The translations under genes were made by a program, and so were the position numbers. A stretch of 50,099 nucleotides of DNA, from assembly GCA_021811385.1 (NCBI GenBank), contig JAJZPC010000008.1, positions 1 through 50,099 of the forward strand. Direction: 5' to 3'. Positions 7,896 to 17,132 of this stretch are shown here, in pieces. The notes beneath the pieces were generated by a model that saw only the letters and a list, made by a program, of their open reading frames with translations, had not been told where the DNA came from and ran no database searches. The stretch is from Deltaproteobacteria bacterium. Lineage in GTDB: Bacteria; Desulfobacterota; Desulfobulbia; Desulfobulbales; Desulfurivibrionaceae. How positions within the stretch are numbered: the first letter of the stretch is position 1; each line of letters starts with the position of its first letter.

Positions 7896-9892
7896 CGTGA
7901 TTCCTCCATGAGGGTGTTTGGCGGCAGCTGTTTTCCACGGGTGTCCGCCATGTTTTTGAACGCAAGCCGTTCCTGTTTATTCCCCACCACCGCGATCAGA
8001 TCCCCTTCTGCAAAATAGTAATCCGCTTTCGGGTTGGAGTGAAATTCTTTTTTGTGCATCACCCCCACCACCGAAGCGCCTGTGCGGGTGCGGACAGCCG
8101 CCTCCTTGATGCTTGTCCCGATCAGGGGGCTTTGGGGGCCGATATCCACCCAGGATATTTCCAACAGGTTCTTGATGGTGTTCAGTCTGGTGAGGAGGTG
8201 GTAGTTCTGCTGGGAATACATGGGCGCGTACAGTTGCTGCCGGATCTCGTCGGTGTATTGCTGGATGACCGGTACGGGAATCTCCAGATGCAGAAGCGCC
8301 TGCCTTGCGATCTCAAGCCCTGCTTCCATTTCGGGAAGCACAACCATATATACCCCGTTTTCGTAGAGCTTGCGTGTCTGCGCCACTCCTTCGGCCCTGG
8401 CCACGATATGCAGGTTTGGGTTCAACCGGTGGGCCTGCCGGACGATGGCTTGGCTGACAACCACGGAGGGCGTGGTGATGAGCAGGAGCTTGGCTGAACC
8501 CACATGGGCTGCCTCGATTGCCGTGGGCTGGCTCATGTCGCCGAATATCACCGGGAAGTTGGCCTCCTTGCATTCAAGCATCCGCTGATGGTTCGACTCG
8601 ACGAGCACGCAGGGGACGGAGAGTTCGGTGAGTATCCGGGCGATGTGTTGTCCGACCCTGCCGCCGCCGGCGATGACCACATGGTCCGCGAGCCCATGGC
8701 TGGGGAGGTTTTCCGTTTGCAGGGGTTCGGGGCGGGAAAACCGCCTTCTCAAGGCATACAGGGGGGAAGCCAATGCCGAGGCAAGGGGGGTGGCAACCAT
8801 GCTGAGTACCGAGACCGCCAGAACCAGGGAATAGAGATCCTGGTCAATGGCCTGTGTTTCAAGGCCGACCCTGGCCAGGACAAAGGAGAACTCTCCCACC
8901 TGAAAAAGTCCGAACCCCACGGCCAGGGGCACAATGTTGCCATAGCCGAAGAGCCGGGACAGGAGGAAGAAGATTGCTCCCTTGGCAAGCCCTATCGCCA
9001 GCAGCAGAAAAAGGATCCGGTTCCAGTGAGCAAAGAGGAAGGCCGGGTCAAGGAGCATGCCCACCGAGGTAAAAAACAGCAACCCGAAGATGTCCCTGAG
9101 CGGAATGATATCGCTCAACGCCTGGTGGCCGTAATCGGATTCGCTGAGCACCATGCCGGCGACAAAGGCGCCGAAGGCAAAGGAGAGGCCGACGAGATGG
9201 GTGGCGTAGCCGATTCCTAAGCCGATTGCCGTGGTGGAGAGAATGAAGAGTTCCCTGGAGTTCCACTGGGCAACCGTGGCCAGCAGCCAGGGGAGGATTT
9301 TCGTGCCCAGATAGAGCATCACCACGAGGAAGACGATGGACTTGCCCACCGCCACGGCCAGCAGGGGCAACCCTGTCTCGGGATTGCCGAGCTGCGGGAG
9401 GATGATCATCATCGGGATCACGGCCAGATCCTGAACGATGAGGATGCCGATCATCACCCGGCTGGAGAGGGTGCCCATCAAACCTCTGCCGGTCAGGGTC
9501 TTGAGGGTCACCATGGTGCTGGACAGGGAGATCAGGGCGCCGAACCAGAGGGCTTGGGCCGGGGGATAGCCGAAATAGCTGGCAAGGGCGAAGCCGAAGG
9601 CGAGACTGAGGACAATCTGAATCGGGGTGCCGATCAGGGCGATGTTGCGGACGGGTTTGAGTTCGCTTAGGGAAAATTCCAGGCCAAGGGCAAAGAGCAG
9701 CAGGGCCACGCCGATCTCGGCCAGCAGTTCGATTTCGTGGATGCCGCCGACGGTGACGCCTCCGGTGTATGGGCCCACGGCAATACCGGCGAGGATGTAG
9801 CCGAGGATCAGCGGCTGCTTGAGCCGTTGGGCGATGAGCGCCCCGATCAGGGCGGCAACCACGATGATGACGATATCGGCGGCGATCCCCAT
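7892..9892 (-). CDS. Kef-type CPA2 cation:proton antiporter with TrkA-N and TrkA-C domains
   Basis: This 666-residue protein of the monovalent cation:proton antiporter-2 family (KefB/KefC/YbaL group) probably exchanges K+ or Na+ for H+ across the inner membrane. About residues 5-380 form a dozen hydrophobic segments, including the [16 protein letters not shown] block of the Na+/H+ exchanger fold. After a short linker comes a Rossmann-type RCK domain ([15 protein letters not shown], with a GGGRVG motif), then a TrkA-C domain near 575-655 with the [16 protein letters not shown] signature. Start ATG with GGGAG 6 bases ahead. It lies 21 bases after the ybeY-pdxJ fusion gene and overlaps the DUF3124 gene, so it belongs to the same minus-strand gene train. 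Ion specificity cannot be told from sequence. Confidence 0.93.
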   Translation of the reverse strand: MGIAADIVIIVVAALIGALIAQRLKQPLILGYILAGIAVGPYTGGVTVGGIHEIELLAEIGVALLLFALGLEFSLSELKPVRNIALIGTPIQIVLSLAFGFALASYFGYPPAQALWFGALISLSSTMVTLKTLTGRGLMGTLSSRVMIGILIVQDLAVIPMMIILPQLGNPETGLPLLAVAVGKSIVFLVVMLYLGTKILPWLLATVAQWNSRELFILSTTAIGLGIGYATHLVGLSFAFGAFVAGMVLSESDYGHQALSDIIPLRDIFGLLFFTSVGMLLDPAFLFAHWNRILFLLLAIGLAKGAIFFLLSRLFGYGNIVPLAVGFGLFQVGEFSFVLARVGLETQAIDQDLYSLVLAVSVLSMVATPLASALASPLYALRRRFSRPEPLQTENLPSHGLADHVVIAGGGRVGQHIARILTELSVPCVLVESNHQRMLECKEANFPVIFGDMSQPTAIEAAHVGSAKLLLITTPSVVVSQAIVRQAHRLNPNLHIVARAEGVAQTRKLYENGVYMVVLPEMEAGLEIARQALLHLEIPVPVIQQYTDEIRQQLYAPMYSQQNYHLLTRLNTIKNLLEISWVDIGPQSPLIGTSIKEAAVRTRTGASVVGVMHKKEFHSNPKADYYFAEGDLIAVVGNKQERLAFKNMADTRGKQLPPNTLMEESR

Positions 9893-9913
9893 GCAGACTC
9901 CCTATATTCTCAA

Positions 9914-11089
9914 CTATCCCGCAGGCAGTAGCGCCAGCATCTCCCGTACCGCCTGGTCAAGCCCCACCAGAATAGCCCGCGCCATGACCGCATGACCGAT
10001 GCTCAATTCCTCGATGGTGCCCAAGGCTGCCACCCTCCGGGTATTGAGATAGTTGAGGCCGTGTCCGGCATTGACCCGCAGTCCCATCTCGTAGGCTTCT
10101 TCCGCCGCTGTGGCGATGAGGTCAAATTCCTTGTCCCGCATCTTTTCCGTTGTCGCATCGCAGTAGCGGCCGGTGTGGATCTCGACAAAGGTCGCCCCCA
10201 CCTCGTGGGCCGCGTTGATCTGCCGGGTGTCGGGATCGATGAACAGGCTCACCGGAATCCCTGCCTTGCGCATCCGTCCGATGGCCTCCTGGAGTTTTTT
10301 CTTCTGCCCTGCCACGTTGAGGCCGCCTTCGGTGGTCAGCTCCTTGCGTTTTTCCGGGACCAGGGTGATCATGTCCGGCTTGATCTCCAGAGCAATTTTG
10401 ATGATCTCCTCGGTGGCCCCCATCTCCAGGTTGAGCTTGGTTTTCACGGTCTGCCGGAGCAGCCGCACGTCGCGGTCCTGGATATGCCGGCGGTCTTCGC
10501 GGAGATGAACGACAATGCCCTGAGCTCCGGCCAGTTCGCAGATGGATGCGGCCAGAACCGGATCCGGCTCGGTGATGCCCCGGGCCTGACGCAGGGTGGC
10601 GACATGATCGACATTGATGGCAAGAGTGACCATTTTTCCTCTCCTTTCTTCGGCTGATAGTTGGCTCAAAAGCTGTTTTTCCCGCTCGGCCATGGCTTGC
10701 GCCTCACTGCGGGAGCGTTCGTGGTCAAAGCCCAGCAGGTGCAGCAGGCCGTGGATCAGGAGGATCGTCACCCGCTGGTGCAGGGTTACCCCGTCGGTGG
10801 CTGCTTCACGGGCTGCGGTGTCCAGCGAGATGATCACATCGCCCAAGAGTTCCTCGGGCAGATGTTCCCCGCCCCCTTCCTGCATGGCAAAGGCCAGGAC
10901 GTTGGTCGGCCCCTTTTTGTTTCGATACTGCTCGTTGAGCTGCGCCATCTCCGGATCGCTCAGGAGCAGGATGCTCAGCTCACCCTGCGCTCGTCCGCAG
11001 AGGGAAAGCAGCTGTTCGGCCCGCTGCCGGAGCTGTTGCAGGCTGATGGCAGGGGGCGTGGCCGTCTGGCAGGTAATGAGTACGGGCAT
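9914..11089 (-). CDS. ybeY-pdxJ: YbeY endoribonuclease fused in frame to pyridoxine 5'-phosphate synthase PdxJ
   Basis: One uninterrupted 391-codon frame encodes two complete enzymes. Residues 1 to about 150 are YbeY, the metal-dependent rRNA-processing endoribonuclease, with its zinc motif H113-x3-H117-x5-H123 ([12 protein letters not shown]). Residues 153-391 are a full 239-residue PdxJ, which condenses 3-amino-2-oxopropyl phosphate with deoxyxylulose 5-phosphate to make pyridoxine 5'-phosphate; it opens with [17 protein letters not shown] and keeps the E/H residues of [13 protein letters not shown] and HAVMARA. The junction SAEERRGKM is short. An AAGGAG site (10646-10641) lies 7 bases before the internal ATG at 10633, so PdxJ could also be made alone. 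No stop separates the two halves. Upstream is phoH, the usual neighbour of ybeY; downstream is the antiporter gene. Confidence 0.9.
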   Translation of the reverse strand: MPVLITCQTATPPAISLQQLRQRAEQLLSLCGRAQGELSILLLSDPEMAQLNEQYRNKKGPTNVLAFAMQEGGGEHLPEELLGDVIISLDTAAREAATDGVTLHQRVTILLIHGLLHLLGFDHERSRSEAQAMAEREKQLLSQLSAEERRGKMVTLAINVDHVATLRQARGITEPDPVLAASICELAGAQGIVVHLREDRRHIQDRDVRLLRQTVKTKLNLEMGATEEIIKIALEIKPDMITLVPEKRKELTTEGGLNVAGQKKKLQEAIGRMRKAGIPVSLFIDPDTRQINAAHEVGATFVEIHTGRYCDATTEKMRDKEFDLIATAAEEAYEMGLRVNAGHGLNYLNTRRVAALGTIEELSIGHAVMARAILVGLDQAVREMLALLPAG

Positions 11090-11096
11090 GGCGGCC

Positions 11097-12083
11097 TCAG
11101 TGTTTCTTGGCGGTTGTCCGGCGGGGCGGCGGAAGGGTTTCCTTTGCGGCGTAAGCGAGGATGATCTCCTGCACCAGCCGGTGGCGGACCACGTCCACCT
11201 CGGAGAATTCGTTGAAGGCGATCCCTTTGATATCCTTGAGTATTCTTGCGGCCTCGATGAGCCCGGATTGTCTGCGGTCCGGCAGGTCGATCTGGGTGAT
11301 GTCGCCGGTGATCACCGCCTGGGAATTGAATCCCAGCCGGGTCAGAAACATCTTCATTTGCTCGTGCGTGGTGTTCTGGGCCTCGTCCAGGATGACAAAG
11401 GCGTTGCTCAGGGTCCGGCCGCGCATGAAGGCCAGGGGCGCGATTTCGATCAACCCTTCCTCGATGAGATCCGCGACCTTGCCCCGTCCCAGCATGGCGT
11501 TCAGGGCATCGTGCAAGGGGCGCAGATAGGGGTTGACCTTTTGGGCCAGATCGCCGGGGAGAAAGCCCAGCCGCTCACCCGCCTCCACTGCGGGCCGCGC
11601 CAGGATGATGGAGCGGACCTGCTTGGAGACAAAGGCGGAAACCGCCATGGCCACGGCAAGATAGGTTTTGCCGGTGCCTGCCGGGCCGATGCCGAAGACA
11701 ATGTCGTTGGTCCGGATGTTGTCGATGTAGAGTTTCTGGTTGATGCTCTTGGGCGAGACCACCTTCTGCTCGGCGGTGATATACACCTTGTCGAGGAAGA
11801 TCTCCTTGAGGTTCGCCTTGGGCGAGGCCTGGAGAATGCGCAGGGCATAGGCGACATCCGAGGGATACACCGGATAACCCGCGCGGACCAGTCCATGGAG
11901 CTTGTCGATGGCGGAAACCGCCAGTTCCACTTCGTGTTTCGGTCCGCTGACGGTGAGCTGACTGCCCCGCACCTGAATGGTAACCCCGGTCCCTTCCTCG
12001 AGAACGGCGAGGTTCTTGTTCAGGTCGCCGTAAAGCAGCAGGGCGGTGGTGTTGTCGGCCAGGGTGATGTCGCGTTTGATCAA
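11097..12083 (-). CDS. phoH: PhoH-like ATPase
   Basis: This 328-residue PhoH-family (YbeZ-type) cytoplasmic ATPase is implicated in RNA metabolism and usually encoded with ybeY. It has a small N-terminal KH-like region (about 1-100) followed by the P-loop NTPase with Walker A GPAGTGKT (133-140), the [18 protein letters not shown] block typical of PhoH, and Walker [12 protein letters not shown]. The C-terminus is basic (RRTTAKKH). Its ATG overlaps the stop of the DsbA-like gene by 4 bases, and ybeY-pdxJ starts 7 bases after its stop, so it is inside an operon. Confidence 0.95.
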   Translation of the reverse strand: MIKRDITLADNTTALLLYGDLNKNLAVLEEGTGVTIQVRGSQLTVSGPKHEVELAVSAIDKLHGLVRAGYPVYPSDVAYALRILQASPKANLKEIFLDKVYITAEQKVVSPKSINQKLYIDNIRTNDIVFGIGPAGTGKTYLAVAMAVSAFVSKQVRSIILARPAVEAGERLGFLPGDLAQKVNPYLRPLHDALNAMLGRGKVADLIEEGLIEIAPLAFMRGRTLSNAFVILDEAQNTTHEQMKMFLTRLGFNSQAVITGDITQIDLPDRRQSGLIEAARILKDIKGIAFNEFSEVDVVRHRLVQEIILAYAAKETLPPPRRTTAKKH

Positions 12084-12967
12084 CGGCGGGCTCCGCCTTT
12101 GGTGCGTTTGCCCAGCTCCTGGTTGATCATCTGCTGAAGATCCTTGATGTTGCGTTCCTTCAGGCGGCGGCCATTGACGAAGATAGTCGGGGTGCCTCGA
12201 ACTCCGGCAAGCTGTGCGTCCGCCATGTCGCGGTCAAGGATCTGCTGGGTGGTCGGCGCCTTGTAATCCCTGTTGAACCGTTCCAGATCAAAGCCGAGTT
12301 TTTTGGCAAGCTCTGTGTATTTTGCCTCGGAAAGGGATTTCTGGTTTTCAAAGAGCAGATCATGATACTGCCAAAACTTGCCCTGGCGGTGGGCGGCCAG
12401 GGAGGCAAGGGCGGCGGATTGGGCCTGTTTGTGCATGGTCAGGGGGAACTGCTTGAAAACAACCTTGACGTCTTTTGGGTATTTGGCCAGCACCTCTTCA
12501 AACAGGCCGCCCACCGTGCCGCAATAGGGGCATTCAAAATCGCTGAACGCGACAACGACCACCGGGGCGTTTTCCGGCCCGAGAAATGGGGCGCCCTGGA
12601 TGTTGATGGGCACGGAGAAATCCAGGGTAACGGTCTGGACGGTTTTGTTTTTGCTGCTGGCCAAATGGATCCGGTCGGGGATGTTGGCCGCTTGCAGTCC
12701 GGAGGAGGCGATGCGGTCCATGGCCGGGTCAACGCCAATGGCCTCTTCCAGCGCGCCTTTGTCGGAATAGACAAGGAGTTTTCCCCCTTCGGCCAGAACA
12801 AAGGTCCATTTTCCATCCAGCGAAGCGGCAATGTCCAGGGGGGCGGTCGGGGTTTTAATGGTGTTGCCCACCTCAACGTCCACGCCGGCCTGGCATGGCG
12901 TTGTCAGGATCAGGGTCGCAAAAATCATTGGAAAACAGCCCAGAAAACGTCGCGCTGTCAAAGCCAT
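12080..12967 (-). CDS. DsbA-family (thioredoxin-fold) periplasmic oxidoreductase
   Basis: This 295-residue exported protein starts with a signal peptide (MALTARRF..., likely cleaved after CQA near residue 27). An N-terminal region of about 100 residues looks all-beta (DGKWTFVLAEGGKLLVYSDK), and from residue 125 comes a DsbA/thioredoxin-4 domain with the redox pair CPYC at 146-149 (FSDFECPYCG) and a cis-proline in RGTPTIFVNGR. It probably makes or reshuffles disulfides in the periplasm. The frame is open farther upstream, but the ATG at 12967 is chosen because a strong AAAGGAG site precedes it and the signal peptide begins there. A TATAAT box at 13063-13058 may give it a promoter of its own. 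It overlaps phoH by 4 bases. Confidence 0.9.
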   Translation of the reverse strand: MALTARRFLGCFPMIFATLILTTPCQAGVDVEVGNTIKTPTAPLDIAASLDGKWTFVLAEGGKLLVYSDKGALEEAIGVDPAMDRIASSGLQAANIPDRIHLASSKNKTVQTVTLDFSVPINIQGAPFLGPENAPVVVVAFSDFECPYCGTVGGLFEEVLAKYPKDVKVVFKQFPLTMHKQAQSAALASLAAHRQGKFWQYHDLLFENQKSLSEAKYTELAKKLGFDLERFNRDYKAPTTQQILDRDMADAQLAGVRGTPTIFVNGRRLKERNIKDLQQMINQELGKRTKGGARR

Positions 12968-13057
12968 GGTCGGTATCTCCTTTTTGTAATCCCAATAGGG
13001 CAGCCGATACATCCGGCCTGCAATCTCTCTGAAGTGGAAATTCTGTCCGGAGGATAC

Positions 13058-13063
13058 ATTATA
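13058..13063 (-). promoter_or_regulatory. Candidate -10 box upstream of the DsbA-like gene
   Basis: A perfect TATAAT lies in the 159-base gap between the GlcF-like gene and the DsbA-like gene, about 90 bases before the ATG. The best -35 (TTGCGT) is spaced only 15 bases away, so the call is tentative. Confidence 0.35.
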
Positions 13064-13126
13064 ATGCCCGGGAAAATTACGCAAGGATCAGCAGGGGCAG
13101 GGAGGAATTTTTCAGCGTGAAATTTT

Positions 13127-14329
13127 TTAGAGAAGTTCCGCCAGGAGAACGGCCAGATGGCGAACCTCCGGCCGTGACGGGGAATGGCCCAGCCCCTGCC
13201 GGATATGGATAAGGCAGCCCGAGCAGGTGGTGGTCACCAGATCGGGCGCTGCCTTATCCAGTTGGTTGAGCAGGCGGTCTCTGATTTTTCCCGCCAGCTC
13301 CGGCTGGGCCAGATGAAAGAGGCCCCCCTGTCCGCAGCATTGCGGGCCGTCGGCGAGTTCGGCAAGACGCAGGCCGGGGATGGTCCGGAGGATTTCCCTT
13401 GGCGGGTTGGTGATTTTGGCGTGAAACCTCAGGTGGCAGGGATCGTGGTAGACCACGGCGCGCCTCTTGGGGGAAGCGGCAAAGGCGAAAGCCGGATCAG
13501 CCTGCATCCCCTGCGCCACAAAGGTGGAAAATTCAAGGAGACGGCGGGCAAAGGCTTGAGCCTTTGCCCGCCATTCCGGCTCATCCGCAAGAAGTTCAGG
13601 GTAGCGGCGCAACCGGCTGTAGCAGGAGGCGCAGGAGGTCAGGATGGGTAGGGTGTTTCCGGAAAAGGCCAGGATATTCTGTCTGGCAAGACGCTTGGCC
13701 GTGCTGGTGTCGCCGGCGCTTTCCGCCGCCAGTCCGCAACAGCATTGCTGTTTTGGCAAAAGCGGGGAACTGCCGCTGAAGGCTGCGGCAACCCGCTTTG
13801 TTGCCTCGCCGATTTCCCGGTGCAGATGGGTGGCGTAGCAACCCGGGAAAAAGGCCAGGGAAGGAGATTCGGATTTTTTCCCCGGCGTTTCCGGCAAGGG
13901 TGGTGCGGCTATCCCCTCCACAGGCAACCCGAGGCGCAGCCGCAGGCCGCTGTCCGCGGGCAGCCGTTCCAGCAGGGGTCTCCCCAGGCTGGAGATCGTC
14001 GCCAGCAGGGCCGGGTTGCCCAGGGCCTTGCGGGTGATGGCCCTGAGCAAGACCTGGCTGCCTGCGGTTTTCTCCAGCCGTTCCCGGGCGGCGATAAGGC
14101 GGGCGGGCGGGTCGAGTCCCCGGGAGCACACAACCCGGCAAGCACCGCAGAGCAGGCATTGCGAAAGAATCTCCGCATAGGCGTCCGAGGCCTGGGCCGG
14201 ATCAAGCCGCTCCAGCAAGTGCAGCCTGCCCCGGGCAGAGAGCGATTCCCTGCCACCGGCCTGAAAGACCGGGCAGACCACGGTGCAGGCCCCGCATTTT
14301 GCGCACTGGAGCGGAGTTATCGCTGCCAC
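13127..14329 (-). CDS. GlcF-like (Fe-S)-binding protein with CCG domains
   Basis: This 400-residue protein resembles the iron-sulfur subunit of glycolate oxidase and related HdrD/LldE-type redox proteins. Two [4Fe-4S] ferredoxin motifs sit at the N-terminus (CAKCGACTVVCP and CLLCGACRVVCS), followed by two cysteine-rich CCG domains: FFPGCYATHLH with QQCCCGLAAESAG, and YHDPCHLRFH with GPQCCGQGG. It would pass electrons between a flavin dehydrogenase and a quinone or heterodisulfide. No flavin-binding GlcD partner is adjacent, so the partner must be elsewhere. It starts with GTG at 14329 inside the last 13 bases of prfB, so translation is probably coupled to release factor 2, an unusual pairing. 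Confidence 0.87.
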   Translation of the reverse strand: MAAITPLQCAKCGACTVVCPVFQAGGRESLSARGRLHLLERLDPAQASDAYAEILSQCLLCGACRVVCSRGLDPPARLIAARERLEKTAGSQVLLRAITRKALGNPALLATISSLGRPLLERLPADSGLRLRLGLPVEGIAAPPLPETPGKKSESPSLAFFPGCYATHLHREIGEATKRVAAAFSGSSPLLPKQQCCCGLAAESAGDTSTAKRLARQNILAFSGNTLPILTSCASCYSRLRRYPELLADEPEWRAKAQAFARRLLEFSTFVAQGMQADPAFAFAASPKRRAVVYHDPCHLRFHAKITNPPREILRTIPGLRLAELADGPQCCGQGGLFHLAQPELAGKIRDRLLNQLDKAAPDLVTTTCSGCLIHIRQGLGHSPSRPEVRHLAVLLAELL

Positions 14330-15412
14330 AACAGGTAGGCCTTGATGAACGGATCGAGGTTGCCGTCCAGCGTGCTGTCCACGTTGCCCACTTCAAAATT
14401 GGTGCGGTGGTCCTTGATCAGCCGGTACGGCTGCATCACATAGGAGCGGATCTGGCTGCCCCAGGCGATCTCTTTTTTCTCGCCGGCGATATCCTGGTGC
14501 TGCTCCTTTTGCGCCTCCCGCTCCTTTTCGTACAACCGGGCCTTGAGCATCTTCATGGCCGTGTCTTTGTTGCGGTGCTGGCTCCGTTCGTTCTGGCACT
14601 GCACCACGATGCCGGTGGGCAGATGGGTGATGCGGATGGCCGAGCTGGTCTTGTTGACGTGCTGGCCGCCTGCCCCGCTGGCCCGGTAGGTGTCGATGCG
14701 CAGATCCTTGTCATTGATGTCCACCTGGATGTCATCGTCCAGCTCCGGAAAGATGAAGACCGAGGCAAAGGAGGTATGCCGTCTGCCGCTGGCGTCAAAG
14801 GGGGAGATGCGCACCAGCCGGTGGATGCCCATCTCCGAGCGCAGCAAGCCATAGGCGTTGTGTCCGGTGACCATGATGGTCGCGCTCTTGACCCCGGCCT
14901 CGTCGCCGGGTTGCAGGTCGAGCATCTCGGTGGGGAATTTCTTGGCCTCGGCCCAGCGCAGGTACATGCGCAGGAGGATGCTCACCCAGTCCTGGGCTTC
15001 GGTGCCGCCCGCGCCCGCGTGGATGGTGAGCATGGCGTTGCTGGCATCGTGTTCGCCGGTGAACATGCACTCAAGCTCAACGGTTCCGACCCGCTCAAGC
15101 AGCGCGTCCAATGACTGGTCAACCTCGTCGAGGGTCGCCTCGTCGCCTTCGGACATGCCCATTTCGAGCAGGAGCTCCGCCTCTTCCAGTTCGGTCTGGC
15201 AGGTGTCCCATTCGTCAACGATATTTTGGAGAGCGCCCTGTTCCCGTTGCACTTTCTGGGCGTTTTCCTGGTTGTCCCAGAAAGCCGGGGCCAGGGTCAT
15301 CTGCTCCAGTTCCTGCAACCGTTCCCGTTTGTGATCTACCTCAAAGATGCTCCTTCAGGGAGATGAGGCGCCCCTTGAGATCCTGGATTTTTTGCTTCAG
15401 TTCCGCAGACAT
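14317..15412 (-). CDS. prfB: Peptide chain release factor 2, with programmed +1 frameshift
   Basis: RF2 terminates translation at UGA and UAA. The true gene starts at the ATG at 15412 (AGGAG 8 bases upstream) and reads MSAELKQKIQDL... for 23 codons to CTT followed by an in-frame TGA (15343-15341). Skipping base 15343 continues as EVDHKRERLQELEQ in the +1 frame, giving 364 residues, the normal RF2 length. The shift site has the classic layout: AAGGAG (15355-15350), 3 bases, CTT, TGA. This is the autoregulatory frameshift of bacterial prfB: low RF2 lets the ribosome slip. The second part contains the SPF-type codon recognition region (RISPFDASGRRHTSF) and the GGQ catalytic motif (GAGGQHVNKTSSAIR). 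Confidence 0.97.
15340..15355 (-). promoter_or_regulatory. RF2 programmed frameshift site
   Basis: On the minus strand the site reads AAGGAG-CAT-CTT-TGA-G. The internal Shine-Dalgarno-like hexamer lies exactly 3 bases before the slippery CTT, as in Escherichia coli prfB. The base after the stop is G rather than the common C. Confidence 0.95.
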
Positions 15413-15464
15413 GATGTGTTCTCCTGATGATGAAAGTTGATGTGTCGTGAAAATTAAGAAACGT

Positions 15465-15553
15465 AACGCCAAGGCGCAGAGGCGCGGAGACAAGATGTTG
15501 AAAAAATATTTTTTTGCGAGGGGATCAACTTTGCGCCTCTGCGCCTTGGCGTT
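15465..15553. repeat. Inverted pair of 8-nt-period arrays between lnt and prfB
   Basis: Arms 15465-15485 and 15533-15553 are perfect 21-bp inverted copies separated by 47 bases. Each arm is built from degenerate octamers (CGCCAAGG, CGCAGAGG, CGCGGAGA). The right arm lies inside the last codons of lnt and encodes its C-terminal residues. Similar motifs are, from memory, dispersed in many environmental bacterial genomes. Confidence 0.85.
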
Positions 15554-17132
15554 GTTCTTTTCCGTTGTCTGTCTTGCGGGCATAACATCGCCACATCCCA
15601 ATCAGAGTCAGGATGAGGCAACCCCACGGGAAAAGATATCCCCAGCGGACAAAGCAGGTCACGCCGTTAACCAGAGCCACCGGTTGACTGCGGGCGTACT
15701 CGGTGAACAGGGGAGAGGCGCCCTCGATCCGGCCCATGGGGTCGATGAAGGCGCTGATTCCGGTGTTGGCCGCCCGCACCAGGGTTTTTCTGGTTTCCAC
15801 CGCCCGGAACACCCCCATGGCCAGATGTTGCATCGGGGCGCTCGACCTGCCGAACCAGGCATCGTTGGTGAGGGTGACCAGCAGGTTCGCCCCGGCCTCC
15901 GCTTGTTTCCGGGAAATTTCCGGAAAGATGCTTTCGAAGCAGATCAATACCCCGATCCGGCTGTTCTGGCAAGATAATGGTGTGCTGGTTTGGCCGGGGG
16001 CAAAATCGCCCAGGGTTTCCACCAGCGGCGAAGCAAAACCCAGTATCCCGCGCAAGGGGATATACTCGCCGAAGGGGACCAGATGCTGCTTGTCGTAGCG
16101 GCCGGTGATCCGGCCGTCCGGAGAAAGCAGGAAGGCGCTGTTCGCATAGTTGAGCGGCCCGGCGGCCGAGGTCTTTTCCCGGTGGGGCGCGCCGGTGAGC
16201 AGATATGTTTGATACGGCCTGGTGAGTTCGCTGTGCAGCCGGAGAAAAAGCGGGTGCTCGTAAGGGTAAAACGGCAGGGCTGTTTCCGGCCAGACAATGA
16301 GTTGCGGTTTTTTGGCGGCGAAAATTTCCTGGCTCAACCGGAGATAGGTGTCAATGGTTTCCCGCTGAAAGGCGGGCTGCCATTTTTGATCCTGGGGGAT
16401 ATTGCCTTGGGCCGCGGCCACCTCCATCTGTTCCGCCTGGGCAAGGGCTGCCGGCAGGGTCTGCATCCGCCAGAGGCTGTAGCCCGAGGCCATCAGTAAC
16501 AGGCCTATCGCAGCTGCAATGAGCGCGGGAGGGCTTGTTGTCTTGCGGCGCGCCAGCGAGGCGGCAAGAGTGAAGAGCAGTCCGTTTGCCAGCACCATGA
16601 GAAAGGTGAGGCCATGGTGGCCCGCCAGGTCGGCAACCTGGATAAGCCGGGGCAGATTGTACTGGGTGTAGGCCAGGTCCAGCCAGGGAAAGCCGGTGAG
16701 CAGCATCCCCCGAATCAGATCGAGAGCTACCCAGCATGCCGGGGCAAAGACGAGCAGGGGAAAGCGGCCCTCTGTTTTGGCGCAGAGAAAGGCGAATGCG
16801 GCAAGATAGCAGCTCATGTACAGGGCGAGAAAGACCAGGGCCAGCACTGCGATGGGCAGGGGTACCTGGCCATAGGTGGCCAGGACAATGACGATCCAGT
16901 ACAAAAGGGGCAGGTAGTAGGCCAGGCCGCAGATGAGGCCGAGCAAGGCGGCCCGGCGCGGGGGCTGGCCGGCAAGGCTCAGGAAAAGAGGAACCAGGGC
17001 CAGCCAGGCAAGCTGGGGCAGGGCAAAGCTCCCCGGCGAGGCGAGAAAAAGCAGCGCGCTGGACAGCAATGCCGGCAGGGCACTCCTGCCGAAATGGCCT
17101 GGGCTTTCGGAACGCGGGAACAGGTTAGGCAT
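15525..17132 (-). CDS. lnt: Apolipoprotein N-acyltransferase
   Basis: Lnt adds the third acyl chain to the N-terminal cysteine of outer-membrane lipoproteins. The 535-residue protein has about six to seven membrane helices in the first ~225 residues, then a periplasmic nitrilase-fold domain with the full catalytic triad E283 (WPETALPF), K348 (YDKQHLVPFGEY) and C398 (LICFESIFPE), and a final membrane helix near 497-514. Its start overlaps the corC stop by 1 base (TGATG), the conserved corC-lnt order. The last ten residues (EQRQGAEAQS) come from the octamer repeat element at 15533-15553, so the natural C-terminus has probably been replaced by repeat sequence. Confidence 0.95.
   Translation of the reverse strand: MPNLFPRSESPGHFGRSALPALLSSALLFLASPGSFALPQLAWLALVPLFLSLAGQPPRRAALLGLICGLAYYLPLLYWIVIVLATYGQVPLPIAVLALVFLALYMSCYLAAFAFLCAKTEGRFPLLVFAPACWVALDLIRGMLLTGFPWLDLAYTQYNLPRLIQVADLAGHHGLTFLMVLANGLLFTLAASLARRKTTSPPALIAAAIGLLLMASGYSLWRMQTLPAALAQAEQMEVAAAQGNIPQDQKWQPAFQRETIDTYLRLSQEIFAAKKPQLIVWPETALPFYPYEHPLFLRLHSELTRPYQTYLLTGAPHREKTSAAGPLNYANSAFLLSPDGRITGRYDKQHLVPFGEYIPLRGILGFASPLVETLGDFAPGQTSTPLSCQNSRIGVLICFESIFPEISRKQAEAGANLLVTLTNDAWFGRSSAPMQHLAMGVFRAVETRKTLVRAANTGISAFIDPMGRIEGASPLFTEYARSQPVALVNGVTCFVRWGYLFPWGCLILTLIGMWRCYARKTDNGKEQRQGAEAQS

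Noticed and set aside
15341-15601. A separate 86-codon minus-strand gene ending before prfB
   Set aside because: Its last 23 codons are the true start of prfB before the programmed frameshift. The upstream part translates the repeat element.
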